This document shows positions 12,030 to 22,499 of a stretch of DNA of 64,000 nt, piece after piece. The translations under genes were made by a program, and so were the position numbers. Origin of the DNA: Berberis thunbergii (Eukaryota; Streptophyta; Magnoliopsida; Ranunculales; Berberidaceae); contig QNQO01001153.1 of assembly GCA_003290165.1 (NCBI GenBank), forward strand, positions 62,001-126,000, in the 5' to 3' direction. Numbering within the stretch: the stretch's first letter is position 1; every line of letters begins with the position of its first letter. The notes below the pieces were generated by a model. That model saw only the letters and a program-made list of their open reading frames with translations. It did not search any database and was not told the DNA's origin.

Positions 12030-12420
12030 ATATATAAATTATAACAAACTATTTGGCGACATGCATTTGACGTCGTTTTTTACAATAAGGCGTCATGCAT
12101 TACACGCCTTCAACAATTAGTTAAGTCTTGACCAACACGTCGTTATTCATCAATTACATCTTGCACAACGACATTCAAGGTACGTCATACTTCACATTTT
12201 TCATGACTTGCTAAGGACATCATTCAAGACACTTATCATGTGCAATTTAAGTCGTTTTACATATTAGCGACTTATATAAAACCTACAAGGACATGATTTG
12301 ATGACGCAAAATGCATGTCATAAAATGCACCACACCTATTACGATCCTTAATTCCTCGACGTGCAAATGGACGTCATCATAAGCATTAAATGATGTGCAA
12401 TGCATGTCATCATATTCTAT
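12030..12420. repeat. Subterminal repeat region of the CACTA element
   Basis: Many short words of the types GACGTC, GCGTCATGCAT, TGCATGTCAT and ACGACATTC in both orientations fill this stretch next to the right end. Dense short subterminal repeats are where CACTA transposase partners bind. Confidence 0.6.
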
Positions 12421-12690
12421 ATATGTTGTACTGCTGATCGTGAAGATAAGGCTAGCAGTGGTGGTAGAAGAGCCACAACTAAGAAAAGTCATGTTCTTAG
12501 ACTTCATGATTGTAGACGCACCGTCTACCTACAACCTTATCCTCGGAAGACCATGACTCCACCAAATGGAAATAGTATTCTCCACCCTTCACCAGTGCGT
12601 TAAATACACTACTAACCACTCAGAATGAACAATACGTGGGGACCAACCAATGGCACGAGGTTGCCATTATGTTGTACTGAAGCAGATAGA

Positions 12691-14180
12691 ATGTTCCTAG
12701 ATCTAACTGGAGCCCACAAGACAACTTGAACTGACGCTAGAACCAGAGACTGTGGACAAGTCGCTCCACTCACATGGAAATCGGATCCTAACAGCAGTGG
12801 CCCAACTCAGTAACGGGGGACATTCAAGCAGTACAGGAGCAATCCGCCCTTCGACCCAGCGAAGCGGAAAGGTCAATGTAGACAGAAGTACGACCCCTCG
12901 ACAAATAGTTGGTTCAGAAATAAACTCCTACGCAAGGTTTACTTTTTAGTAACCTCAGTGACATTAGCGAAACGTGGTAGTTCGCTGAAGGTATCGACGA
13001 TCTAGAAAGGGCCATGCAAATTCACTTCAGGGTCGGATTGACCTCCCTCCACCAACAGTTAGTCTATTTTAGTCGTTTATTTTCCTTTCCATAGTCAATG
13101 TAGAGTTCTAGTTCTTAGAAGCTTATGTGATTTGCAATCATTTAAGGAATAAAAAAGAATTACGCAAACACACTCTATTGATTACTAGAAAAATGTAACA
13201 ACGAGTTCCCTGAGGCGGATACAAAAGACTACATAATACAAATATTTGAATCCGATGTAGATTAAAGTAAAGACTAGCTTAAACAGTCCGACTCCAGAAG
13301 ACAGCAAAGGTACCGAAAGTAGACTCAATGCTGCTCCGAAGAAGATGTCCCAAGATCAAGGGCAAATGTGCAAAAAGAGGCTGAAAGGATTAGAACAACT
13401 AATTGTTAATTGTTCCACCAAATCACCCTGGAAAAATGGTATGCAAATGACAATGTAGATCTTGCCGCGAGTTGTAGACATCTTCAACCCGACATCTTGC
13501 CTCTTGAAAGAGGTAGAAGAAAACAGACAAAGATGATCGCAAGTGACAAGGAAGTTAAGGTCTCACAATGCTGCCAAGCGGGGACACGTACTTTTCCCAT
13601 GCGCAATACTTGGGGTGAGTTAGAGATATCACTCTCGGAAAAAACGATGCATCTGCCAACACTTTGATCAACCTTGAGATTACCTCAGGGAGCATCTACC
13701 GGCATACAGAGAGGCACAAGGTAGCATCAAAGTGCTGACGAATAAATGACAGACTTTTCCCTTGGGAAAGAGTTCGTACTTCTTCTTTGAAATATGGGAA
13801 CAAATTACAAAATCTCAAAAAACAAAATGGGTGCTCAGCCAGAGCAGGTGAACATGCATAACAACAATTCTTATCAGGATTCATAGGCCTAAATGTCAGA
13901 ACATTAGAAGACTCCAATGTTGGAGATCTTCCCTCAGCCTTTGAAAAACTCAAAACATGTTCTTCAAGTAAGAGTATTACAGGGGGTACGCTTTGCAGAA
14001 GATAATTGCTACAATGATGAAGAAACACCATTATATAGACATAGTGGTTCACCAAACGGGCGCTTAAGCATTAACTGTTAGCATTGAATATCGTCTGGGA
14101 AACGATGAAATGACATTTCCCAAGGAAACTGCACAGGACCACGTTCGCCTAATCAATGAGGCTGCACACAGCCCCATTTA
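12691..14180. other. Gypsy interior after the protease: residual 3' region
   Basis: Where reverse transcriptase, RNase H and integrase should lie, no motif such as a YVDD-like RT core or an HHCC zinc finger can be found in any frame. Around 13060-13160 the sequence turns T- then A-rich (ggaataaaaaagaa), resembling the untranslated region after pol in Tat elements. ORFs at 13410-13667 (+) and 13696-14055 (-) are not recognised. Confidence 0.5.
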
Positions 14181-14183
14181 TTG

Positions 14184-14200
14184 GGGGGGGAGTAACCGAT
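14184..14200 (+). other. Second polypurine-tract-like motif inside the Gypsy element
   Basis: ATTGGGGGGGGAGTAAC-CGATATT resembles the true tract and LTR start at the 3' end (ACTCGGGGGGAGTAAC-TGATGAT). The following 250 bp is not obviously an LTR of this family. Confidence 0.35.
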
Positions 14201-14679
14201 ATTCAGCCATCTCACAATCTACGTCGTACGCATGTTACCATGCAATCTACGATGTACACATAGCATATTGATCATACAATAAACGCTAGCTCTCACTCTA
14301 CGGGTCCATGGGCTTGGCCCACTATTCAAGTAGTATTCTACCACGTGCCTAACACGAGCATTATAAACCCTAGTCATTTTTGACACATGGATCAGACTTG
14401 CATATCACCAGCTTATTTAAGGTACTCCTGTCTATTCAGAACTCATCCGCATGGTGCACCCCGCTTGCAAATGTAGGCTTGCATGCCTGCAAAAGGTAGA
14501 GCCCCCACCTAGCAGAGCAAGCTTAGTCAGTTTTGGCTGACGATGAAGGCTTGCGGCTCATCCCGACATCTAGTCCGCCCAATGCGGATGTCAATGGGTT
14601 AGGAAGTGGGAGTCTAATCAACGCTATTACGCCTTGTGACGATGACTCGCTAGGGATTGTTGCCTCCTTCGCGGACAAC

Positions 14680-15560
14680 GATCGCCGAACCTAATCAGGT
14701 AAGCCTAGCTGGTGACGATTGGCAACGAAAATTTCAAATCAGAGCCCTGACTTGTAGCCTCCATTACGCGGGTGTAGATGGTTTGGAAGGTGTGAGCCTA
14801 GTCAGTTCAAACTGATGTCGATGGTTTGCCACGAGACCACTATTATTCTAAAGACTATGGTCGCCGAATTACCAACCCCAGATTTGTAGCCCCAACTGCG
14901 TGGGTATAGATGGTTTGAAAGGTGGGAGCCTAGTCAGTCCCGAACTGATTTTGAAGGATTGCCACTAGACCATTGCTTTTCTACAGACCAAGGTTGCCGA
15001 AAGCCCCCAAATTTGTAGCTCGATGCACATGAGTGTAGATGATTTGGAAGGTGGAAGCCTAGTCATTCTTGAACTGATTCTGACGACTTGCCATGGGATC
15101 ACTGCTCTTCTACAGACCATGGTGGCCGAATCCCCTTGACCCAAATTTGTAGCCCACTCCACGCGGGTGTAGATAGTTTGGAAGGTGGGAGCCTAGTCAG
15201 TTCCGAATAGATGTCGACGGCTCTTCCTAGGATCTTCGCTCTTCAACAGACCATGATCGCTGAATTCTCACATCCCAAACCTATAATCCGCTCCGCACGG
15301 GTATAAGTGATTTGGAAGGTGGGAGCCTAGTCAATCCCGAACTAATTTTGACAGCTTGCCACGGGACCACTGCTCTTTTACAAACCATGGTCGCCGAATC
15401 TCCTCGACCCAAACTTGTAGCCCGCTCCGCGCAGGTGTAAATAGTTTGGAAGGTGGAAGCCCAGTCAGCCTTGACTGATGTCGATGACTCACCACTTGGC
15501 CACCACTCCCTTTCAATATAGCGGTCGCCGAACTAAAATCACAACTCAGCCAACATCTAC
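14680..15560 (+). repeat. Tandem repeat array, period about 132 bp, 6-7 copies
   Basis: The landmark GGTGGGAGCCTAGTCAG recurs (with changes) at about 14789, 14921, 15050, 15184, 15318 and 15452, giving spacings of 129-134 bp. A second landmark, TGGTCGCCGAAT, keeps the same spacing. A more diverged first unit starts near 14600. The array lies between the pol remnant and the antisense ORF, the usual place of tandem repeats in Tat/Ogre-type elements. Confidence 0.85.
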
Positions 15561-16043
15561 ATGCTTGCATTGGTTGACATTCCATTATCAGCAACGACCA
15601 TCCGTTGACATGCGGATGAATGCTACATGGAGTGTCAGCCCGAGCTCACAGAACCTGACTCTGGACAAGCTCTCTAGCTCTGAGACAACGCATGTGCTTG
15701 ACTACCATAGTTCACTCATGCAATAAACCACAACCGACAGTCAGATATGATAATTAAGTTCCTAGTGACTTGCCTTAAGGATGAGCTAAAGCCTGGGAAG
15801 TATAGCCCATTGCTAAACCATCCGAAGAACTCCCGCTATTGGTGTAACTGAACAATAATGACTCTGAGACCTCACAAAAGAACAGGTCAGAGTTATCCAT
15901 GACGTGAGTGGTCAAACTCTCAACAGCATAAAAACCATTTGGCTTCCTACTGACCCAACCAGACCTGTGTCAAATTAAAGCGACAAGACAAAATGGAAAG
16001 CGCGAGACAGGGAGACCAAACAATATACAGACATAAAATGTAT

Positions 16044-18511
16044 TCAAAATAAACATGTTTTCAATAACAGTTGGAACAAAAAAGTACATATACAGAAAGT
16101 TTGTTCCTCTCCAAGAGAGGGCATAGAAACAAGAGAACTAAGCTCAACGGTGGAAGGAACAATAGTTACGTTGCCCGCCTCAATTTGGGCATCATGATTC
16201 AGAACACCCTCTTTTTCTGATGATGCAGAAACTACTACTAGGTCTGCATATGATATCTTCTTATAATACTCAAGGTCCCATTCCGAATGTTTCTCATTCA
16301 TCAGCGCTAGCAGCTCTAATCTCCCATGCATGACCCAACGGAATTCACACTTGCCCTACGCTTTGAGAAGTCATGCTCCAACAACTCTAGCTTGCCTGTT
16401 AGCGCATCAATCTGAGATTGCTCCATAGCTAGACTACTCTTAACAACACTGAGCTCATGTTCCTCCAGTAGAAGCTGTTCTCCAGCCTTCTGCGCTAATT
16501 GAGCATTGAATTCAACGTTGACCTCTAATTGCTGCCTTTGGGAAGCCTAGTCAATCTCCTTCATGGCTTTCTCCTCAGCAATAGACTGCAATTCAGTGAT
16601 AGACACGCAACTTCTTGCGAAACCTCTAGATAAGAGCGATCAGATCCAACTCCTGCGTGAATCTGTACCTTGTGGACACCGCCTCTGCTAAATCAGACTC
16701 AAGGGCCTCCAGACGAACCCTTTGAGTCTCAACAACAACGACTTACAGTTTCAGCTTCCCTTCCTCAATCTGCTTCCTCAGCAGCTCAATCTCAAAAAGC
16801 GCATCAGAGTATAGCTTCTGCATGTTTGAGAAGACATGCTTCATCGTGTATGCCCTCTCACGAGCCGCCTCAACCTCCGTCCCAGCAACGACCACCTGGT
16901 TCAAATGAGACATCCCCCAACATAAGGTGCTTTAAACCTTTATCCATAGGCCCTTATAGCGTATCCTTCTCAGGTTTTGGAGTGTGGTCCATCAACCAAC
17001 TATGATGTCTGCTTATGTGCTTCTTTGAAGCATAGTCAACGTCAACCTCCTGGTGCCAAGCCTGGTTGCTCATCTTCACTACGTCTAGAGCAAACAAACT
17101 TATTGTCGCCACTACACCCAAGTCTTCCTCTGCAGCTTTCCCTTTGTCACCAGCGATCGACCCTTTATTGTGAGACGACCCAGTGGAATTAGAAGGAAGA
17201 AAGGCAAGCAAGTTGTCCAATGGACCCTCCATCACTCTGATATGTAACATGGAACAAAATGGGGAACAATGTTGACTACAAGAAGAATGATCCACTTCAT
17301 CGCAGCCATTATCAGATGATCATTCAATGGAACGATTGGACTTTGGAACCTCAGGTGAATCTTCGTCAGAAACCTCCAACGGAATGGCCCTGGAGTGGTT
17401 AACACCAGTAGAAGCCGCTACAATGACCAACATTTCAAAGCTTCAGCTTGCGGGGTAATCAGATTCGACACACCTTCAACTCCTGCTAATCGAAGATGGT
17501 CTCTCTCCAAGCCGGATATTTCAGCTATTGCCCTAGCAGGAAGACTAGGTTCATGTTCTGCCCTCACTAGAGTAGACCGTTTGGAAGTCGACTCAGTCCT
17601 AGCACGAGACTTCTTCAAACTCACAAAGGAGGCGAGCGTTTTATAAAGTCCTTCCGTGTCAGATGAAGTAGTAGCCTTAACTTCGGCAACCTTCCTCTTT
17701 CTTGAATGGGCTTCGCCTTTAGACTTAGCCTTCAACGTTTGGTAAAGAGTGGTGACCGCATGCCAGTTGGCCCACAAACCACTACAGCTGAAGTTAGCAG
17801 GACATATGATTTCCTCCACACTCATCTTCGACAGGTCATAGAATGTTTTCATAGTGTTCCGCTCCTCTGGGGAAAATGGAGTAGTAGGGGACCTCCCTGC
17901 AAAGAAACAAATGTGATAATCAGTACACAATCGGAGCAACGAATTCAAAAGATGAAGTTGTACTTACGAAGTGGCCTGAACTCCCGCTCAAGCGAATGAC
18001 CCTTGAACTTGAAGTACTTCGAATCCAAAGCGGCCAAAAAATAGAATTTCTGCAAGGACTTGAAGTCATCAGGAAACTTTCAGAAGCAGATCGACGACAT
18101 CATCTTGCAAATGGCGTGATCATTCAGCCAAGGAGAAATGAACAAATGAATCACCTGCGGAGTCACACGAACACTAACATTTTTCACCATGATCAAAATA
18201 AAAAGGATAATTATGTACCCATTGTGTACCAACTGGGTAGGAGGGATTCCGAGGAAATCCAAGAAGCCCCAAATCTCATCAAGAATAGGAAAATGGACTC
18301 TAGTTTGAAGTATTTTGCGATGCAAACAAATGGACCCTTCTTGAGGGAGCATTGGCAACTGGTCATCTTGCAGAGCATACAATGGCGGGTCTTCAGGGAC
18401 CCCGAACCTCTTTCAAATTTCACCAAGGCTCGACTCAGAAAGTGACTTCTCTTCAAAATACTCGAGGCCCCTAGCCAAAGTTTCATCATCAAGATGGTCT
18501 TGGTGAGCCAT
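16044..18511 (-). pseudogene. Antisense ORF (aORF) of the Tat-type element, decayed
   Basis: A gene opposite to gag-pol, starting at an ATG on the minus strand at 18511 (MAHQDHLDDETLARGLEYFE). After a stop near 18413 the frame continues through QLPMLPQEGSICLHRKIL and PPTQLVHNGYIIILFIL (18080-18382), which resembles the 'putative gypsy type transposon' domain (the Pfam PF04195 type). Next come a segment at 17418-17948 (FSPEERNTMKTFYDL), a Ser/Lys-rich linker, a segment at 16954-17295, a coiled-coil-like stretch full of stops, and an end at 16044-16331 (SYADLVVVSASSEKEGV). Antisense ORFs in this position are known from Tat-lineage elements such as Grande and Retand; their role is unknown. Multiple stops and frameshifts make this copy non-functional. 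Confidence 0.75.
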
Positions 18512-18757
18512 GACAAAGATGAACAAGCTTTCAATCAAAAGATGAACAAAGCGAAATCTCTAAAAGCAAGAAAATGGAAGAGTCAATCCTTGCAGAAAGG
18601 AGGATCTAAATAGGGATTGGTTTCCTGCCTTTTCTTCACTGAACCGACAAGCACTCAATTAATGAAGTGTGCGACTCAAACAAATTATTCAGACTCGATC
18701 ATCATGAGCGACGTATCTTTTCAAGAAGTGACTTAGTGGACCGACGCAATGGCCCAC

Positions 18758-18775
18758 TAACTCGGGGGGAGTAAC
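18758..18775 (+). other. Polypurine tract
   Basis: AACTCGGGGGGAGTAAC directly precedes the 3' LTR start TGATG. This is the expected plus-strand priming site. Confidence 0.75.
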
Positions 18776-19461
18776 TGATGATACACCAAAATGATCCCTC
18801 TTCTACACCGTACATGTGTCACGATGATCTCGATAAATTGTAGGCCCAAGCGTCAACCCAACACTGATCTGACCCAAGCGGTTCCAAGCCCACACAACGC
18901 AGTCTGTCAGATGGACGCAAAATCATTATAGCCTGCTAAGCCCATACTTCTCACAGTTATCCTCGATACCCACAAGCCTTGCTAAGATAAGTATCTCGAG
19001 GATTAGCTTCGGACGTGTAAGACATAACACTTTGCTTCCAACTAGGAAGCAAATTCCAGAGTATATATCATACATAGAGATTTCTATCTACGGACTACTC
19101 TCAGAATGTAAACTATCTCCCGTGTATCTAGGAGCACAAGGCTAACAGAAAAATTCTCCTTCACAGCACGACTTCTAATTAGAGAAGGATTTTCACGAAG
19201 ATCTTCTTCCCTAAACTACGCCATCGATGGCCTAGTCAAACCAGAACTCCAACACTATAAATAAGACCTAATGTTGGTAAGCTAAGGTACTCTACAAATT
19301 CTCTGTTTACAACATTACGCCTTCCTCATATCCTTGTCTGACTTTAGCATCAGAGTGCCATCAGCCACCACAATGGTGGTCCGTGGCTCACGTGTGTTCC
19401 TTGTGTAGGTCAGTAGGTTTGCAATTCAAGGTCAAAACAGGAAACAAAATTGACTGCATCA
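18776..19461 (+). repeat. 3' LTR (686 bp), full length
   Basis: Runs from TGATGATACACCAAAA to GACTGCATCA. It contains the TATA-like CACTATAAATAAGACC (about 19252-19267) that is deleted from the 5' LTR. The end region, GCATCAGAGTGCC...CCACCACAATGGTGG, parallels the LTR of the copy at 36.9-37.5 kb (GCATCGGAGTGCC...CCACCAAAAAGGTGG). Confidence 0.85.
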
Positions 19462-19466
19462 AAATC

Positions 19467-20179
19467 CATTTCGATTTTCAGCCTTTTTCCTGTTTGAATT
19501 AGTAGACACCAAGGGTGGTAATGGTCGTGGGGGTGTAGAGTTTAGAAGACGCAGAAGTGAGAGGTATCAATTTAGCTGCAACGATTGAAAGGGTGACATG
19601 GAAGGACTAGAGAAGAAGACATATTTTTGGTTTATTTATTTATTTAATTTTCATCATTAGTTTTGCCTCAAAAGATGTATTCTTCTTGAGTTTATCAAGA
19701 TCCATATCTCAGCGAGATTGATTTTTTATCTGAACTTTTGATTTTATCAAGGGTAATATTGTCACATTAAAAAATCATTAACAACCCACTGGGTTGACTA
19801 TACCATTTTGGACCCAGATTCAAATATTTTTCAAAATGGACCCTAAAATCAAATGGAACCCAAAACCAAAATAACCTTTTTAATTAAATCTCGCCGATTG
19901 AATTTCTCTCAGGATGACTTATTATTTCGATGAAACCTTGAGTTATTGTGTGTCCAGATTCGTAGAGAAACGACTGAGAATCGTTGGATGGATTTAATCT
20001 CGAATACTGAAAAGATATAGGTCAAATTCATAAAAGGGGTAAATCTATCATTTTAAAAATGATGTGTGATTGTTAACGAAGCCAAGTGATGATTAGAGTT
20101 TAAAACCAATTATCGATAATTTTTTGAGGTAAAGTTGTTTTATGGAAATTATTGGGGGAGGGGCGATGCAAAAAACCTA
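19467..20179. other. Intergenic stretch, nothing recognised
   Basis: No coding frame, terminal repeat or splice pattern seen. Confidence 0.55.
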
Positions 20180-20696
20180 AGAGCATCTCCAACAACCTCT
20201 ATGTGAGTTTCCTAAAATTTATTAAAATATCATTATTATTTAAGAAGCTTCGTAAGAGAAAAGATAAATTATTTGTAAATCCTCTCCAAAAAACTAGTTA
20301 GATAACATCCTTAATATCATTTTTTTATTGGAAAATTCTAGGGAGCGAGGGATGGGTGTAACCACCCATCCTCCTCGCGATGAGTGCCCGCACGCATCTC
20401 CAACACGATGCGCTCATCCCAAGGAGGATGGGTGGTTACACCCATCCCTCGCTCTGTAGCAAAGCTCTTTTTTATTATAAATTGGACAAATGTAGGGATA
20501 TGATGAATTAAGAATCCCATTCAAAGTTAACTTAGTGGGACCCACTTATTATTTCCTACTAAATAACAATCTAATGAGTGGTTGTTTCATGTTTATTTTG
20601 ATGACTGAAACCAAACTTGTTGTGGCTCAATAAGCCACATCAACCATAACGAGGTTGTTGGAACGAGCCTCTTAAAGAGGTTGTTGGAGATGCTCT
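20180..20696. mobile_element. MITE with perfect 21-bp terminal inverted repeats
   Basis: The left end begins AGAGCATCTCCAACAACC and the right end is its exact inverse over 21 bp. This 'gagcatctccaaca' end is common in plant genomes. No ORF. A GC-rich fold-back (20343-20454) lies inside it. A target duplication cannot be fixed. Confidence 0.75.
20343..20454. repeat. GC-rich fold-back element
   Basis: GAGCGAGGGATGGGTGTAAC starts a left arm whose 33-bp inverse closes the element perfectly. The loop contains a second pair (GATGAG..GCAT / ATGCGCTCATC). Flanks AAAATTCTAG on the left and TGTAGCAAAGCTC on the right recur at the element near 21.4 kb, so those flanks are probably part of the repeat. 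Confidence 0.8.
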
Positions 20697-20892
20697 AAGA
20701 GCCTTCTTAATGCACATCTAACATATTTCAATGATGATTTGGTGTTTTTTGGACTCCAATGGCTTCCTTAAATTGTGACATGACATTAAGAAGCCTTAAG
20801 GCGTTCATCTTTCAAAAAAGTGTTCATTATTTCTCCCCAAGGAGGGGGGAGGGAGCTCCTTATTTACTTTAATTATTGAGCTTGTTTAACTG

Positions 20893-21038
20893 TCGAGGAA
20901 ACCAGCGAGGGAGGGGGTGTGACCACTTATTCCTCTCGAGATTCCCATTTCTGCGCATTGTGAGAATGTAGGTGTGCATCTCGAGGGGGATGAGCGGTCA
21001 CATTCCCTCCCTCGCTGTTTTCCGCGCTGGTTTCCTCG
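20893..21038. repeat. GC-rich fold-back element
   Basis: CGAGGAAACCAGCGAGGGAG faces CTCCCTCGCTGTTTTCCGCG and GGTTTCCTCG. The central part carries CTCGAGATTCCC and GTGCATCTCGAGGGGG. Same design as the fold-backs at 20343, 21361, 33030 and 61597. Confidence 0.75.
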
Positions 21039-21360
21039 CCATTTAGAATTTATGTTAATTATTTTTGGACTAGTTGGATTCCACTTTCTGGTTTAAATCA
21101 AATATGTTTTGTACCTTTGTATACCTTTTGAACCCACATAATATAAGAAAAATTAATAAAATATTGATGTAAGAGAAGTTTTAAGGAGTCTTTTAGAGAT
21201 GAGTTGAAAACTCATGTTTTTTATTAATTAAGAGATTCGTAGTATATATTATTATATCGAATTAAGGAGCCATCTTAAGGAGACCTTTGGTCCCTTAGAG
21301 ATGTTGATCTTTTGAAAAACAAACTCCATACATCAAACCGTTTGGGGAAAATTCTAGGGG

Positions 21361-21512
21361 TCGAGGGAAAGGGAGCGAGGGATGGGTGGAAGCCACTTAT
21401 CTGCCTCGAGATGAGCGCCATCGCGCATCTCGAATCCGATGCGCTCATCTCAAAGCGGATGGGTGGTTACCACTCATCCCTCGCCCCTTTACCTCGCTCC
21501 CTCCCTCGCTCT
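21361..21512. repeat. GC-rich fold-back element
   Basis: GGGAGCGAGGGATGGGTGG faces CACTCATCCCTCGCC and CCCTCGCTC, with an inner pair around CGAGATGAGCGCC / GATGCGCTCATCTC. Flanked by AAAATTCTAG and CTATAGCAAAGCTC, as at 20343-20454. Confidence 0.78.
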
Positions 21513-22499
21513 ATAGCAAAGCTCAACCGTTTGGACTACAGATGGAACCACCTCTTTATCTTTTTATTAAGTGTTGCTACGTATACCCACATTTTCCTCC
21601 CGAACAACCATGTTTTCCCTTTCAAACAGGGTAAAAGTTTACTTTATGTAACCATGCAATTAAAACTCTCTCTCCGACCATTTTCACCAGAAAACACGAG
21701 GCTCTCTAGGGCAAGCGCAAGAGAACCCCTGTTTGCCCATCTCCATCCATTTTTCTTCTCTAATCGACCTAACTTTAGCATTCAACTGCGTTTGACCCGC
21801 ATTGCTCGATTTTTTGTTTATTTGGGTTCGACTTTGAAGGAGAGGGGTTGAAAAGATGGAGGAATGAGAAGTTGGATATTTTGTGGCTTCTTCCAAGTGT
21901 TCAAACAACTTTGAAAGGATGTCGGTTGCTCAAATCCCACTCAATCCTCTTATGACTATGGAACAAACCCATTTGAGGTTTTTTTGGGGGCAACTTTTAG
22001 GGGTTTTTAAAGGTTTTTGTTCGTATAGCTTAGTGTTGGTCAATAATGAAGCCTTCCAAATGTTGTTTTATAGCGTTTTAACATCATGTGAACAATGTAA
22101 GCGATACGCATTAGTGGGTGTTCATGTGTTGTTTTATAGCACCGTAGTAGTATCTGACCATGATCATTATGTATTTCGAAATTGAGCTAGGGTTTGAGAA
22201 ACATTGTAGTAGTCTATTATGCCCACTACCTATTGGTGTATTCATGCGATTGCTTGTTTTACCAATGTTGGTGGGTTTTCATTATTTGTTTACTGATCTT
22301 GTATATGATTTGTTTTATACAGGCTCTTTGTTGAACATGATAGAGTTTGAACTTTCTCCAGATGTATTTGATGATTCAATTTACCTAAAAGAGTATCTTT
22401 AAAAGATTAGTCTATGTGAGGTAAGCATTTTGTTGAACATACTGATGTATTTACAAGTTGTTATCATCGGTAAGTTCACTTAGTTAAAACTTTGATATT
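21513..22499. other. Spacer upstream of the FAR1/MULE fragment
   Basis: ORFs at 21312-21851 and 21883-22185 show no recognised motif; the first runs through the fold-back and is probably chance. The stretch may include leader sequence of the decayed transposase gene that follows. Confidence 0.4.

Larger units (their letters stand above)
7708..12433. mobile_element. CACTA (En/Spm-type) non-autonomous element carrying a host-gene copy
   Basis: The left end is CACTACAACAAATATAGG and the right end TATATATGTTGTACTG, the inverse with two substitutions. Flanking triplets are CCG (7705-7707) and CTG (12434-12436), a 3-bp target duplication with one mismatch. TGACTT/AAGTCA and GACGTC-type words cluster near both ends, as in CACTA subterminal repeats. 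I find no TNP1/TNP2-like transposase. The interior holds AT-rich DNA and a pseudogene of CCT5, so it resembles gene-capturing CACTA elements. Insertion into the Gypsy protease shows it is the younger element. Confidence 0.88.
7405..12690 (+). pseudogene. Retropepsin-like protease domain interrupted by a CACTA element
   Basis: The first part (7405-7707) ends ...YYPLIGFSGEKCFP. The second resumes at 12437 with IVKIRLAVVVEEPQ and runs through LDFMIVDAPSTYNLILGRP to a linker like TIRGDQPMARG near 12640. Dropping 7708-12433 and one target-site copy joins the two in frame, so the CACTA element landed inside an older protease gene. The active-site region reads LVLMGSSFNVMF where family members have an Asp-containing DxGSS motif; the catalytic Asp is absent. 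A TGA follows LGRP and further stops appear downstream. The enzyme would have cut the Gag-Pol polyprotein; this copy cannot. Confidence 0.85.
5383..19461 (+). mobile_element. Tat-type Ty3/Gypsy element lacking RT/RH/IN, split by a CACTA element
   Basis: The order is 5' LTR (5383-5902), gag, protease, a 3' region with tandem repeats, an antisense ORF, a polypurine tract and 3' LTR (18776-19461). Both LTRs start TGATGATACA and end in CATCA. The flanks GAATC (5378-5382) and AAATC (19462-19466) match at 4 of 5 bases, consistent with a 5-bp target duplication. Gag type, antisense ORF and 3' tandem repeats point to the Tat/Ogre lineage. No reverse transcriptase, RNase H or integrase motif is visible between the protease end (about 12690) and the 3' region, so the element is non-autonomous or deleted. 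Without the CACTA insertion it would be about 9.35 kb. Confidence 0.85.

Noticed and set aside
12691..14180. Possible reverse transcriptase or integrase of the Gypsy element
   Set aside because: No catalytic motif in any frame by eye; the 3'-UTR-like A-rich stretch suggests that pol is deleted.
14600..15560. CRISPR-like array
   Set aside because: Regular spacing is that of a 132-bp tandem repeat with no short conserved repeat/variable spacer pattern, in plant nuclear DNA.
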